This document shows positions 43,543 to 53,735 of a stretch of DNA of 64,000 nt, one piece after another. The position numbers and the translations under genes were made by a program. Location of the stretch: positions 62,001-126,000 of the forward strand of contig NZ_PYGE01000012.1 in the NCBI RefSeq assembly GCF_003014555.1, given 5' to 3'. The stretch is from Haloactinopolyspora alba. GTDB lineage: Bacteria; Actinomycetota; Actinomycetes; Jiangellales; Jiangellaceae. The notes under the pieces are model-generated. The model was not told where the DNA came from. It did no database searches and saw only the letters and a list, made by a program, of their open reading frames with translations. Within the stretch, counting starts at the first letter, position 1; each line of letters starts with the position of its first letter.

Positions 43543-44439
43543 GGGCGGGGCGGTGTGGTTCAGCACGGCGTCGACGACGAGGTCCCACAGCTGCTGCGGC
43601 GGCATCTGGTGACCGACGCCCGGCAATGCCACGAGCCGGGCGCCCGGGATCTCGCGCGCCAGCGCTTCACCGTGCGGGAACGGGAGCAATGGATCGTCGG
43701 TGCCGTGCATGACCAGCGTGGGCGCCGTGATCTCGGCCAGGCGGTGCCGTACCGGCTCGCCGCCCTCGAGGATCCAGTGGTTGGTCTGGCAGGCCACGAT
43801 GTCGGTGGTGCGGTCGTACATCCGGCCGGCGATCGTGCGGGCCCGGTCGTCGTCGTACGGGACCGATCCGGCGAACGGCCGTTCACTCTGCACGAGGTGC
43901 TCCACCGCCGCCGCCCGGTCGGACCAGTCCGGCTCGGGCGCGTCGTCGGTGAACGCTGCCGAGATGCGCGGTTCCATCGGCGGAAGTTCCGGTGCGTCCG
44001 GGCCGTGTGGTCCGTCGGGTGTCGTGGACATCAGCGTCAGCCCGGCCACCCGCTGCGGGTGGAGCACGGCCAGATGCTGGGCGATTCCGCCGCCCATCGA
44101 GACGCCCGCGACGTGCGCGGCCGTGATCCCGAACCCGTCCAGGACGGCGAGGGCGTCGGTCACCAGGTCGGTGCCGCTGTAGCCGGGCGCGCCGGGCGGG
44201 TAGCTGGTGGAACGGCCGGTGTCGCGGTTGTCGTAGCGGACGACGTAGCGCCCGCCCGCCGCGAGGCGCTCGCACAGCTCGTCCTCCCACCAGTCCATGG
44301 ACGCGGCAGCGCCGGCGACGAGCAGGATCGGCGGGTGGGACGGGGTGCCGAACGCCTGGGCGCACAGCGTCGCGTCGCCGGACGGCAGCAACGTTTCGTC
44401 GGATCGGGGGATGTCAGCGGACGTGGTGGGCTCGGTCAT
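43537..44439 (-). CDS. Alpha/beta hydrolase
   Basis: 300 residues, no signal peptide, cytoplasmic. The fold is plain: PPILLVAGAAASMDWWEDELCERL, RYDNRDTGRST, nucleophile elbow GVSMGGG near residue 105, acid region MHGTDDPLLPF, and His in LPGVGHQMPPQ. Close in type to the pentapyrrole/anthracycline methylesterase-like and haloperoxidase-like groups; substrate not assignable. It is divergent from an HxlR-type regulator, with a CTACAG-TTT-CTGTAG palindrome in the 70-bp gap, so probably regulated by it. Its last codons and stop lie in the arm of an inverted repeat. Confidence 0.92.
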   Translation of the reverse strand: MTEPTTSADIPRSDETLLPSGDATLCAQAFGTPSHPPILLVAGAAASMDWWEDELCERLAAGGRYVVRYDNRDTGRSTSYPPGAPGYSGTDLVTDALAVLDGFGITAAHVAGVSMGGGIAQHLAVLHPQRVAGLTLMSTTPDGPHGPDAPELPPMEPRISAAFTDDAPEPDWSDRAAAVEHLVQSERPFAGSVPYDDDRARTIAGRMYDRTTDIVACQTNHWILEGGEPVRHRLAEITAPTLVMHGTDDPLLPFPHGEALAREIPGARLVALPGVGHQMPPQQLWDLVVDAVLNHTAPPR

Positions 44440-44469
44440 GGCGGCCTCCTATTGAATATGAAGAAGATG

Positions 44470-44484
44470 CTACAGTTTCTGTAG
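44470..44484. promoter_or_regulatory. Candidate operator CTACAG-TTT-CTGTAG
   Basis: A perfect 6-bp palindrome with a 3-bp spacer, in the AT-rich divergent gap between the alpha/beta hydrolase and the HxlR-type regulator. TAGTAC (44482-44487) next to it is a plausible -10 for the regulator. Confidence 0.5.
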
Positions 44485-44509
44485 TACTCATGGAAGTGGT
44501 GGTTTCCGC

Positions 44510-45250
44510 ATGAGCGTCCGCAGGCGCTACGGCCAGGGCTGTCCCGTCGCGCACGCGCTGGACATGATCGGCGAGCGGTGGGCTCTGCTCGTCGTCCGCG
44601 AACTGCGGCTGGGCGGGCGCCGGTTCAGCGACCTGCAGGAGGCGCTGCCCGGCGCCGGTCCGACCGTGTTGTCCCAGCGGCTGCGTGACCTGGAAAGCGT
44701 CGGCGTGCTGCGGCGGCGCACGCTGCCGTCGCCCGCCAACGCGCGGATCTACGAGTTGACGGACTGGGGTGCCGAACTGGAGCCGGTGTTCCGGGCGCTG
44801 GCGCGGTGGGGTGCGCGGTCACCGATCGTGCCGCTCGAGGGTCCGATCAGTTCCGACTCGATGATGCTCGGGTTGCGGACGTTCTTCCCGTCCACGGTGG
44901 ATCCTCCGTGGTCGGCGACGTACGAGGTGCGCATCACCCGATCCGGGTCCGGCGGTCCGGAGGGCGTCGACGGGGGCGACGCTGACGGCGTCGACGGTGC
45001 GGGTTTCGACTCGTACGTCGTCGAGATTCTGGACGGACGGCTGCAGCGGCTGGCCCGGGACGTGCCCAGCGGTGCTCCGGACATCGTCGTCAGTGCGAGT
45101 CGCGACGCCCTCAAGGCCGTGCTGGACGGCACGGAGTCCGCGGCCGCGGCCGTGGCCGCCGGACGGATCGACGTGGCGGGCGACGTCGAGACGGTGCAGC
45201 GCCTCGCCGACGCGAGCCGCAGCCTCCCGCCCGCCGCCTCAGCGCGTTGA
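44510..45250 (+). CDS. HxlR family regulator with SCP2-like C-terminal domain
   Basis: 246 residues. The HxlR winged helix fills the first 105 residues (CPVAHALDMIGERWALLVVRELRLGGRRFSDLQEAL, then LSQRLRDLESVGVLRRR); the Cys-Pro start is the family mark. The last 80 residues (YVVEILDGRLQRLARDVPSGAPDIVVSASRDALKAVLDG) look like an SCP2/alkyl-sulfatase-dimerisation-type lipid-binding domain, so a hydrophobic ligand is likely. A Gly/Asp-rich insert (GSGGPEGVDGGDADGVDGAG) separates them. It probably controls the divergent hydrolase. Its TGA stop lies in the left arm of the inverted repeat at 45244. Confidence 0.9.
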   Translation: MSVRRRYGQGCPVAHALDMIGERWALLVVRELRLGGRRFSDLQEALPGAGPTVLSQRLRDLESVGVLRRRTLPSPANARIYELTDWGAELEPVFRALARWGARSPIVPLEGPISSDSMMLGLRTFFPSTVDPPWSATYEVRITRSGSGGPEGVDGGDADGVDGAGFDSYVVEILDGRLQRLARDVPSGAPDIVVSASRDALKAVLDGTESAAAAVAAGRIDVAGDVETVQRLADASRSLPPAASAR

Positions 45251-45312
45251 TCTTGGAGTTGTTCCGGGTATCGCGTCCGGAATGTCCGATAGATGAACGA
45301 AGAACTCCAAGA

Positions 45313-45319
<7 letters not shown>
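45244..45319. repeat. CGTTGATCTTGGAGTT inverted repeat, copy 2 (perfect 17-bp arms)
   Basis: Arms 45244-45260 and 45303-45319 are perfect complements with a 42-nt loop. It lies in the convergent gap of the HxlR-type gene and the YdeP-like gene. The left arm contributes the stop codon of the first (45248-45250), and the right arm that of the second (45313-45315, minus strand). Probably a two-way terminator; no T-tract. Confidence 0.92.
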
Positions 45320-47616
<2,297 letters not shown>

Positions 47617-47644
47617 GTACTGACGGTAGTACTTGCGGGCACCC

Positions 47645-47707
47645 TTTCCCATGATCATCGGCACTTTGCCGCTCATGTGGCGGACAAGTGCCGATGATCA
47701 TGGGAAA
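47645..47707. repeat. Long perfect hairpin centred on TGATCATC
   Basis: Arms 47645-47666 and 47686-47707 are perfect 22-bp complements (inner part CCCATGATCATCGGCACTT), and the 19-nt loop folds further through CCGC / GCGG. It sits 29 bp upstream of the YdeP-like start codon in the divergent gap, not after a gene. A related TGATCATC hairpin lies at 55832. Confidence 0.88.
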
Positions 47708-47820
47708 CGGCTGGTCGAAAACCGGATGAGACCGACGTGCGCCTGCCACTACGATGCCGGTCGATCCACTCGGTGAGGCCCGGGGTGAAGCCCGGGAGTG
47801 AACGGAAGGAGGCGACGACG

Positions 47821-47892
47821 ATGGCTGTCCGGTTGATGTCGCGCGCCTCCGACGGCGCCGCCAGCGCCCCGTTCCGTCCGCCCGCCGGCTGA
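47821..47892 (+). CDS. Candidate 23-residue leader peptide upstream of the RIO kinase
   Basis: The 326 bp between the YdeP-like and RIO genes hold the hairpin at 47645 and, at 47821, an ATG with a strong GGAAGGAGG ribosome binding site 8 bases upstream. It encodes 23 residues (MAVRLMSRASDGAASAPFR..., ending Pro-Ala-Gly) and stops at 47890. The last codons form the left arm of a GC-rich hairpin that ends 26 bases before the RIO ATG. This layout fits a translated leader controlling the downstream gene. No family match is known to me. Confidence 0.5.
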   Translation: MAVRLMSRASDGAASAPFRPPAG

Positions 47893-47916
47893 TCCGCGCA
47901 CTCGTCCCGGCGGGCG
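47879..47916 (+). promoter_or_regulatory. Candidate attenuator-type hairpin between leader peptide and RIO gene
   Basis: Perfect 10-bp arms CGCCCGCCGG (47879-47888) and CCGGCGGGCG (47907-47916). The left arm overlaps the last codons of the leader peptide, so a ribosome finishing the leader would melt it. Confidence 0.5.
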
Positions 47917-47942
47917 CCTCCCGGTCAAGGAGACCATCCGCC

Positions 47943-48896
47943 ATGCACGAGCAGGAGAACTTCGCCCGCATCCGCCGTCGCGGCAACCGCCGCGAAGACG
48001 ACACCCGGTACGACCTCGACGCGGCCTTCGCCGAGTACGCCGCGCGTTTCGGCCAGGACACCGCGTCCGAGGCGGTGCCGCACGCCGCGTCCGGCGCCGC
48101 ACCGGACGATCCGCCGCACGGGGACCGCTGGTCCACGTGGGACCACTCGACCGCCGGCGAGCGCGGCCCGCTGCCGCGACCGGAGTGGGTCGTCACCGAG
48201 CTGGCCGCCGTCGACACCGAGCTCGGCGTCCTCAAGACCGGCAAGGAGGCCGACGTGTTCCTGGTCGAACGCGGCGTCCCGGACACCGGCCCGGCGGTGT
48301 TGATGGCGGCGAAGCGCTACCGCGACCCACAGCACCGGATGTTCCACCGCGACTCCGGCTACCTCGAGGGCCGGCAGGACAAGGAGTCGCGGGTCAATCG
48401 TGCGATGGCCAAGCGCACCGCGTTCGGCAAGGAGGTGATCGCCGGGCAGTGGGCGAACGCGGAGTTCGCCGCGCTGAGCCGGATGTGGTCCGGCGGGGTC
48501 GCCGTGCCGTACCCGGTGCAGATCGTCGGCACCGAGCTGCTGATGGAGTTCGTCGGCGGCGACGACGGCGCGGCGGCGCCCCGTCTCGCGCAGCTGCGTC
48601 CGTCGCCGCCGGAGCTGACCGAACTGTGGGACCAGCTGCGCGGCAACCTGTCGCTGATGGCCCGCGAGGGCCTGGCTCACGGGGACCTGTCCGCGTACAA
48701 CATCCTGGTCCACGACGGCCGGCTGGTGATCATCGACGTGCCGCAGATCGTGGACGTGATCGTCAACCCGAACGGCCCGGCGTACCTCGAACGCGACGTA
48801 CGCAACGTCGGCAACTGGTTCGTCGCCCGGGGCCTGGACTCCGGCCGGGTGGACGAGCTCGCCGCGGACCTGCTTCGGGACACGCGTCCACGCTGA
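47943..48896 (+). CDS. RIO-family serine protein kinase
   Basis: 317 residues. RIO1-like kinase fold, usual in actinobacteria though best known from ribosome maturation in archaea and eukaryotes. The ATP-binding part has TGKEADVFLVERG and the Lys of LMAAKRYRDP; the catalytic loop is GLAHGDLSAYNILV and the metal-binding Asp is in LVIIDVPQIVDV. The first 70 residues (RRRGNRREDDTRYDLD) are basic and flexible. AAGGAG lies before the ATG. Substrate unknown. It is 18 bp from fdhD, and may be under control of the leader peptide and hairpin upstream. Confidence 0.93.
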   Translation: MHEQENFARIRRRGNRREDDTRYDLDAAFAEYAARFGQDTASEAVPHAASGAAPDDPPHGDRWSTWDHSTAGERGPLPRPEWVVTELAAVDTELGVLKTGKEADVFLVERGVPDTGPAVLMAAKRYRDPQHRMFHRDSGYLEGRQDKESRVNRAMAKRTAFGKEVIAGQWANAEFAALSRMWSGGVAVPYPVQIVGTELLMEFVGGDDGAAAPRLAQLRPSPPELTELWDQLRGNLSLMAREGLAHGDLSAYNILVHDGRLVIIDVPQIVDVIVNPNGPAYLERDVRNVGNWFVARGLDSGRVDELAADLLRDTRPR

Positions 48897-48902
48897 GCGG
48901 AC

Positions 48903-48908
48903 TACCGT
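48903..48908 (+). promoter_or_regulatory. Predicted -10 element of fdhD, leaderless start
   Basis: TACCGT ends 6 bases before the ATG at 48915, again the leaderless spacing; it supports 48915 over the ATG at 48924 as the start. fdhD may thus be expressed separately from the RIO gene. Confidence 0.4.
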
Positions 48909-48914
48909 GGGTTC

Positions 48915-49715
48915 ATGGGGCAGATGACCACCCGGCGCCCGGTGCTGCGGCTGCGGTCCGGGCGGGCGGCGCAGCGGCCGGACACGCTGGCGGTCGAGGA
49001 GCCGTTGGTGGTGCGCGTCGCGGGCGAGACCCTCACCACCACCATGCGCACACCGGGCCACGACTTCGACCTCGTGGCCGGATGGCTGGTCGGTGAGGGC
49101 GCCGTCGCCGACAAGGCGGACATCGCCGGCATGAAAGAGTGCGTCGACGAGGACAACACCGTCGACGTCGCCCTCGCCGAGGGCGTCGCGCCGCCGCGGC
49201 CGCGTGCGTTCGCGACGACCAGCGCCTGCGGCGTCTGCGGGGCCGACCGGGTGAGTGACGTGCACGCGGCGCTGCGCTGGCCGCTGTCCGGCGACCTCAC
49301 CCGCGTCGACCTCGCCGCCGTGTCCGCGCTGCCGGAGCTGATGCGCGCCGAGCAGCGGGTCTTCGACCGCACCGGTGGCCTGCACGCCGCGGGCCTGTTC
49401 GACGCCTCCGGCCGGCTGATCGTGACGCGTGAGGACGTCGGCCGGCACAACGCCGTCGACAAGGTCGTCGGGGCGGCGCTGCGCTCCGGGCGGCTGCCGC
49501 TGGCCGGGCACGTGCTCCAGGTCAGCGGACGGGCGTCGTTCGAGCTGGTGCAGAAGGCGGCGGCCGCGGGCGTGCCGATGCTCTCCGCCGTGTCCGCGCC
49601 TTCGAGTCTCGCCGTCGACCTGGCCGACGAGTGCGGGCTGACCCTCGTCGGGTTCGTCCGTGCCGGCGGCATGAACGTCTACACGCACCGCCAACGCGTC
49701 CGCACCGGCCCGTGA
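48915..49715 (+). CDS. fdhD: Formate dehydrogenase accessory sulfurtransferase FdhD
   Basis: Cytoplasmic sulfurtransferase that passes sulfur from a Cys desulfurase to the molybdenum cofactor of formate-dehydrogenase-class enzymes. 266 residues, usual length. The functional Cys pair is in TSACGVCGAD near residue 110. RTPGHDFDLVAGWLVGEG, RTGGLHAAGLF, VTREDVGRHNAVDKVVGAAL and SGRASFELVQKAAAAGVP are family blocks. It should serve the YdeP-like oxidoreductase encoded 1.3 kb away in the opposite direction. Confidence 0.96.
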   Translation: MGQMTTRRPVLRLRSGRAAQRPDTLAVEEPLVVRVAGETLTTTMRTPGHDFDLVAGWLVGEGAVADKADIAGMKECVDEDNTVDVALAEGVAPPRPRAFATTSACGVCGADRVSDVHAALRWPLSGDLTRVDLAAVSALPELMRAEQRVFDRTGGLHAAGLFDASGRLIVTREDVGRHNAVDKVVGAALRSGRLPLAGHVLQVSGRASFELVQKAAAAGVPMLSAVSAPSSLAVDLADECGLTLVGFVRAGGMNVYTHRQRVRTGP

Positions 49716-49773
49716 GACGCTGGCCGCGGCGCCCGGGGGAGCGCCGAGGGCCACGCTCCGGTCACGGCTCCCG

Positions 49774-50286
49774 TCACGACGTGGACGGCACCCAGTAGCG
49801 CAGCTTGCCGTTGCGCTCGTCCTCGAACACCCCACCGGCGCGTTCGATGACCTTGCGTGAGGCGACGTTGCCGGTGTCGCACGTGACGAGGAACGGGTCG
49901 ATACCCAGCTCGGCCGCCCAGGGCCGGGCCTGGCGCAGCATCTCGGTGGCGTGCCCCTGCTGCCGGGCGGACGGGCGGACGTCGTAGCCGACGTGCCCGC
50001 CGTAGTCGCGCAGCCACGGGGTCAGCCGGTGCCGGATGGACAGCCGGCCGAGGAAGATCTTCCCGTCGACGAACCACAGGTGCGTCGAGGGGACCATGCC
50101 GCGGGAACGCACCGCGGCGTCGTGCTCGTCGTCGAGCTGGCGGCTGACGTACGTGGCGAAGCCTTCCGGCGTGACCATGTCGGCGAGCTGCAGGTCATCG
50201 AGCCAGCGGGGCTCGTAGCCGGGCTCTCCGACGGCCTCGAGCCAGGAGTCGTGAACGTCGACGGTGGGACGGACGAGAGTGGGCAC
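49774..50286 (-). CDS. GNAT family N-acetyltransferase
   Basis: 170 residues, one complete GNAT domain. GGHVGYDVRPSARQQGHATEMLRQA is motif A with the Q-x-x-G-x-A acetyl-CoA loop, and VASRKVIERAGGVFED is motif B. FVDGKIFLGRLSIRHRL is the central strand region. Resembles the RimJ/RimL-like group of small GNATs; substrate unknown. GTG start; CAATAT ends 6 bases upstream, so the RNA may be leaderless. Confidence 0.9.
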   Translation of the reverse strand: MPTLVRPTVDVHDSWLEAVGEPGYEPRWLDDLQLADMVTPEGFATYVSRQLDDEHDAAVRSRGMVPSTHLWFVDGKIFLGRLSIRHRLTPWLRDYGGHVGYDVRPSARQQGHATEMLRQARPWAAELGIDPFLVTCDTGNVASRKVIERAGGVFEDERNGKLRYWVPSTS

Positions 50287-50368
50287 GTATCAATATTGCC
50301 CCGGCGCGGCGGTGATCAGGCGCCGAATCGCGACTATTGCTGCGCGAGTCACCCGCGGCGCCGCGGAG

Positions 50369-51049
50369 TCACTGCGGACGCTTGACCGCGACCAGCATCC
50401 CGTCGCTGACCGGCAGCAGCGCCGGCATCAGCCGCTCGTCCTCGCGCACGGTGCGGCACAGCTCACGGATCGTGACCGTCTCGGGGTCACGCTGGGCCGG
50501 GTCGGCCACCCGGTCGTGCCACAGTGCGTTGTCGAAGGCGACGACGCCGCCCGGGCGCAGCAGCCGCAGCGCCTGGTCGAGGTAGTCGCCGTACTCCGCC
50601 TTGTCGGCGTCGCAGAAGACGAGGTCGTAGGCGCCGTCGGTGAGGCGCGGCAGAACCTCGAGCGCGGCGCCGGCGATCAGCCGCACCCGATTCGCGGCGA
50701 ACCCGCCCTCCGCGAACGCCTCACGGGCCAGGCGGTGATGCTCCGACTCGATGTCCACACTGGTCAGTACGCCGTCGTCGCGCATACCCGCGAGCAGGTA
50801 CAGCCCCGAGACGCCGGCCCCGGTCCCGATCTCGACGACCGTGCGTGCCTCCAGGGTCGCGGCGAGCAGGCGCAGTGCGGCCGCGCCGCCCTGACCCACC
50901 GGCACCGCGCCGACCTCGGCGGCGCGCTGGCGGGCGCGGGCGGCCGCCTGGTCCTCGTCCAGATAGGCCTCCGCGTAGGCCCACGACTCCGGCGTGATGG
51001 CGGTGGTGCTGCCCGTAGAAATGACGGCCTCCTGCGAGTGTCCCGGCAT
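50369..51049 (-). CDS. SAM-dependent O-methyltransferase
   Basis: About 226 residues, class I methyltransferase of the catechol/caffeoyl-CoA O-methyltransferase type. ESWAYAEAYLDEDQAAARARQ leads in; the SAM loop is VVEIGTGAGVSGLYLL, then SVDIESEHHRLAREAF and the metal-binding FCDADKAEYGDYLDQAL; VAFDNALWHDRVADP is also typical. The gene lies ahead of sigE in the opposite direction, as in Streptomyces and mycobacteria. The start is unclear: ATG 51049 has no good ribosome binding site, while a perfect AGGAGG lies inside the frame 5 bases before an ATT codon at 51022. Confidence 0.92.
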   Translation of the reverse strand: MPGHSQEAVISTGSTTAITPESWAYAEAYLDEDQAAARARQRAAEVGAVPVGQGGAAALRLLAATLEARTVVEIGTGAGVSGLYLLAGMRDDGVLTSVDIESEHHRLAREAFAEGGFAANRVRLIAGAALEVLPRLTDGAYDLVFCDADKAEYGDYLDQALRLLRPGGVVAFDNALWHDRVADPAQRDPETVTIRELCRTVREDERLMPALLPVSDGMLVAVKRPQ

Positions 51050-51230
51050 GCCCGGCGAATGTGTCACCGCCGAGCTTAGAGCGTTCCGGGGCGCTGCGGT
51101 CGAGTGCGGCATGCCGGAATCCGTGCCGGCGTGGAACCCGCGGGCGGGTCCGGCGCGTTGACTGCGCAGGAACATCGGGGGACGGATCGGTGGTTTCCCT
51201 GATTGGCCGGGAAAGGAGCGATGAGTCACG

Positions 51231-51911
51231 ATGGTGACAACGCTCGTGTCGACGAGCCCTGTCGAGGGAGGTCCCCTGGTGGCCGATGCGGATACCGCAG
51301 CTGCGTGGACGCCGCCCAGCTGGGAGGAGATCGTCCGCCAGCACTCGGCGCGGGTGTACCGGCTCGCCTACCGGCTGACCGGCAACGCCCACGACGCCGA
51401 GGATCTCACCCAGGACGTGTTCGTCCGGGTGTTCCGGTCGTTGTCGTCGTACACGCCGGGGACGTTCGAGGGCTGGCTGCACCGCATCACCACCAACCTG
51501 TTCCTCGACACCGTCCGGCGCAAGCAGCGCATCCGCTTCGACGCGCTCGCCGACGACGCCGCCGAACGCCTCCAGGGCCGCGAGCCGACACCCGAACGCG
51601 CACTGTCCGACCGGATGCTCGACGCCGACATCCACCATGCTCTGGACGCGCTGCCGCCCGACTTCCGGGTCGCGGTCGTGCTGTGCGACGTCGAGGGTCT
51701 GTCGTACGAAGAGATCGCCGCGACGCTGGGCATCAAGCTCGGCACCGTCCGCAGCCGCATCCATCGTGGCCGGGCCCAGTTGCGGGCGGCGCTGGAGCAC
51801 CGCGCGCCCGACGACGCCAGTGGTCTCGACGTCAGTGGTCTCGACGCCAGTGGTCTCGACGGCGACACCGGGCAGCCGGGAACCCCACGTGGTCACGGGG
51901 AGCCGGCATGA
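51231..51911 (+). CDS. sigE: ECF sigma factor SigE
   Basis: Envelope-stress sigma factor, 226 residues. Region 2 reads [21 protein letters not shown] and onward ([14 protein letters not shown]), region 4 [41 protein letters not shown] in part. The downstream order of anti-sigma factor, RseB-like protein, HtrA and TatB supports the assignment. The C-terminus ends in a low-complexity tail coded by three tandem 15-bp units ([15 protein letters not shown], 51813-51857). GGAAAGGAG precedes the start. The stop overlaps the next gene as ATGA. Confidence 0.95.
   Translation: MVTTLVSTSPVEGGPLVADADTAAAWTPPSWEEIVRQHSARVYRLAYRLTGNAHDAEDLTQDVFVRVFRSLSSYTPGTFEGWLHRITTNLFLDTVRRKQRIRFDALADDAAERLQGREPTPERALSDRMLDADIHHALDALPPDFRVAVVLCDVEGLSYEEIAATLGIKLGTVRSRIHRGRAQLRAALEHRAPDDASGLDVSGLDASGLDGDTGQPGTPRGHGEPA
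51813..51857 (+). repeat. Three tandem 15-bp units in the sigE 3' end
   Basis: GACGCCAGTGGTCTC repeated three times with one base changed in the middle unit. Translated as Asp-(Ala/Val)-Ser-Gly-Leu. In-frame, so copy number could vary without breaking the gene. Confidence 0.9.
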
Positions 51912-52501
51912 GACACCTCGACGAGCGGATCAGCGATCTCGTCGACGACCGGCTCGAGCACGACGAACGCGACCGCGCACTCGTCCACCTGACCGAATGC
52001 GCCACCTGCCGTGACGCCGTCGAGTCCGAGCGGCACGCCAGGAACGCGCTGCGTTCGCTGCCCGACACGGAACCGTCGGAGCAGCTGGTCCAGAACCTGC
52101 TCGCGCTGGCCGAGCCGGGCGAGCCGCTGCCGCCCGAACCGCCCCAGGGCACCGGTCTGTCCGCGCCGGTGGCGAACTGGCGCCCGCGCGGCTCGCGGCC
52201 ACCGGCGGGTCCTGCCGACGGCCGTCCCGGACCGCAACGGCGCACGTCCCGGCGCACCCGCACGGTCCGAGTGGCCGCGCTGGGCATGTGCACCACGGGC
52301 GCGATGCTCGTGGTGTTCGCCGCGCTGGGCGGGCAGTCCGGAACCACCGAGCCGCCGGCGACGCCGGCCAGCGTGGTCCCGCCGATGGAGGACTTCACGT
52401 TCGAGCACGCCCGCTCCACCGGCGGGCTGCCGTTCGTCGAGTCGGCATCTCTGCTGGTGGGCAACGTCGGCAACACCGGATCCACGGGGGCCGGCTGGTG
52501 A
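51908..52501 (+). CDS. Zinc-finger anti-sigma factor for SigE (RseA-like)
   Basis: 197 residues. The zinc-binding anti-sigma motif HLTECATC (HxxxCxxC) is at about residues 27-34, the part that should hold SigE inactive until redox or envelope stress releases it. A linker of about 70 residues rich in Pro and Arg leads to one membrane helix ([21 protein letters not shown]), so the protein is membrane-anchored with a short outer tail. The ATG overlaps the sigE stop by 4 bp, and its own stop overlaps the next GTG by 4 bp. Confidence 0.93.
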   Translation: MRHLDERISDLVDDRLEHDERDRALVHLTECATCRDAVESERHARNALRSLPDTEPSEQLVQNLLALAEPGEPLPPEPPQGTGLSAPVANWRPRGSRPPAGPADGRPGPQRRTSRRTRTVRVAALGMCTTGAMLVVFAALGGQSGTTEPPATPASVVPPMEDFTFEHARSTGGLPFVESASLLVGNVGNTGSTGAGW

Positions 52502-53601
52502 TCCACCACCGGTGGGCGGCACCGGGCGGCTCCGGCGGCCTGGCCGCGATGGTTCTGCCGGTGCTCGCCGTCCCGATGCTGGTCAGCGCGCTGGCCGTGT
52601 TCATCCCCGCACCGACGGCGACGCCACTGGACATCGGGGACGACCCGCGCGCCGTCGAGCTGCTGCACCAGTCGGCCGGCGCCGGCGAGCAGGTCTCCTA
52701 CACCGGAACCCAGTACGTGTCCACGTGGTCGGCGCTGACGAAATCGGCCACGTCCACCAGCGCCATCGTGCAGGTCCGCCACGCTGCGGGCGGCGAGACC
52801 GAGGTCGGCCTGCACAACGAGCAGTCGGCCATCCTGCAGGGCCACAGCACCACGAACTGGCTCGCCGGCGACGACCCGGTCGACCTGCTGCTGGACGCGT
52901 ACAACGTGCGGATGGCCGGAACCGCGACGGTTGCGGGGCGCAGCACCGACGTGGTGGAGGCGCGGCGCTCGGACGGCAGTGTCGCGGTGCGGTTGTGGCT
53001 GGACCGTGAGACCGCGCTGTCGCTGCGCCGCGAGTCGTTCGCGCGCGACGGCTACCCGCTCGGGGCCAGCGCCTTCGTCGACATCTCCATCGGCGGCGCG
53101 GACATGTGCTGCGAGTTCGAGACCGCCGGCGACACCGAGACGCTAGACCCGGACACGTCGATGCTGCGGTGGTCGGACATCGAGCGGCTGCGCGACGAGG
53201 GTTGGCACTGCCCGCCGACGCTGTCCGGCGGCATGGTGCTGTACGAGGCGCGGCGGCTCGGCGACGCGGTCCAGCTCAGCTACTCCGACGGCGTCATGAC
53301 GGTGTCGGTGTTCCAGCAGCCCGGACGTCTCGACCGAGAGCAGCTCGACGGTTACACCGCCACCGAATACGGTGACGGTCTCGTCTACACCCGTCCGGGG
53401 CCGCCGGCCCGGCTGACCTGGTCCACCGGCGAGCACGTCATCACGGTGGTGGCCGAGGCGCCGATGCACATGGTCGAGGTCCTCATCGACCGGATGCCGC
53501 CGGAGCGGGTGAGCGAACCCGCCGAGAAGGACGACGGCCTGTTCGACCGGATCGGCCGTGGTGCGCAGCGCGTCGGCTCCTGGCTGAACCCGTTCGGCTG
53601 A
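52498..53601 (+). CDS. MucB/RseB-like sigma-E regulatory protein
   Basis: 367 residues. An N-terminal hydrophobic segment (LAAMVLPVLAVPMLVSALAVF) exports or anchors it; the outer domain begins AVELLHQSAGAGEQVSYTGTQYV, which matches the lipid-binding RseB/MucB pattern, and ends with a small domain containing LTWSTGEHVITVVAEAPMHMV. In E. coli RseB guards RseA against proteolysis; a similar role here follows from position right behind the anti-sigma gene (GTGA overlap). A Cys pair (DMCCEFE) occurs in the middle. Confidence 0.87.
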   Translation: MIHHRWAAPGGSGGLAAMVLPVLAVPMLVSALAVFIPAPTATPLDIGDDPRAVELLHQSAGAGEQVSYTGTQYVSTWSALTKSATSTSAIVQVRHAAGGETEVGLHNEQSAILQGHSTTNWLAGDDPVDLLLDAYNVRMAGTATVAGRSTDVVEARRSDGSVAVRLWLDRETALSLRRESFARDGYPLGASAFVDISIGGADMCCEFETAGDTETLDPDTSMLRWSDIERLRDEGWHCPPTLSGGMVLYEARRLGDAVQLSYSDGVMTVSVFQQPGRLDREQLDGYTATEYGDGLVYTRPGPPARLTWSTGEHVITVVAEAPMHMVEVLIDRMPPERVSEPAEKDDGLFDRIGRGAQRVGSWLNPFG

Positions 53602-53735
53602 ACGCCCTTCGGCTCGGACCCGTCGATCGAACCGCGCACACAGCGAGCGCGGAGAGCGAGCGCGGCGGCGAGTGCGGCGGCGAGTGCGCGTCAGACGCGT
53701 TGGGCAGCGGCCGCCGGCGCTGGAACAATGGCCTC

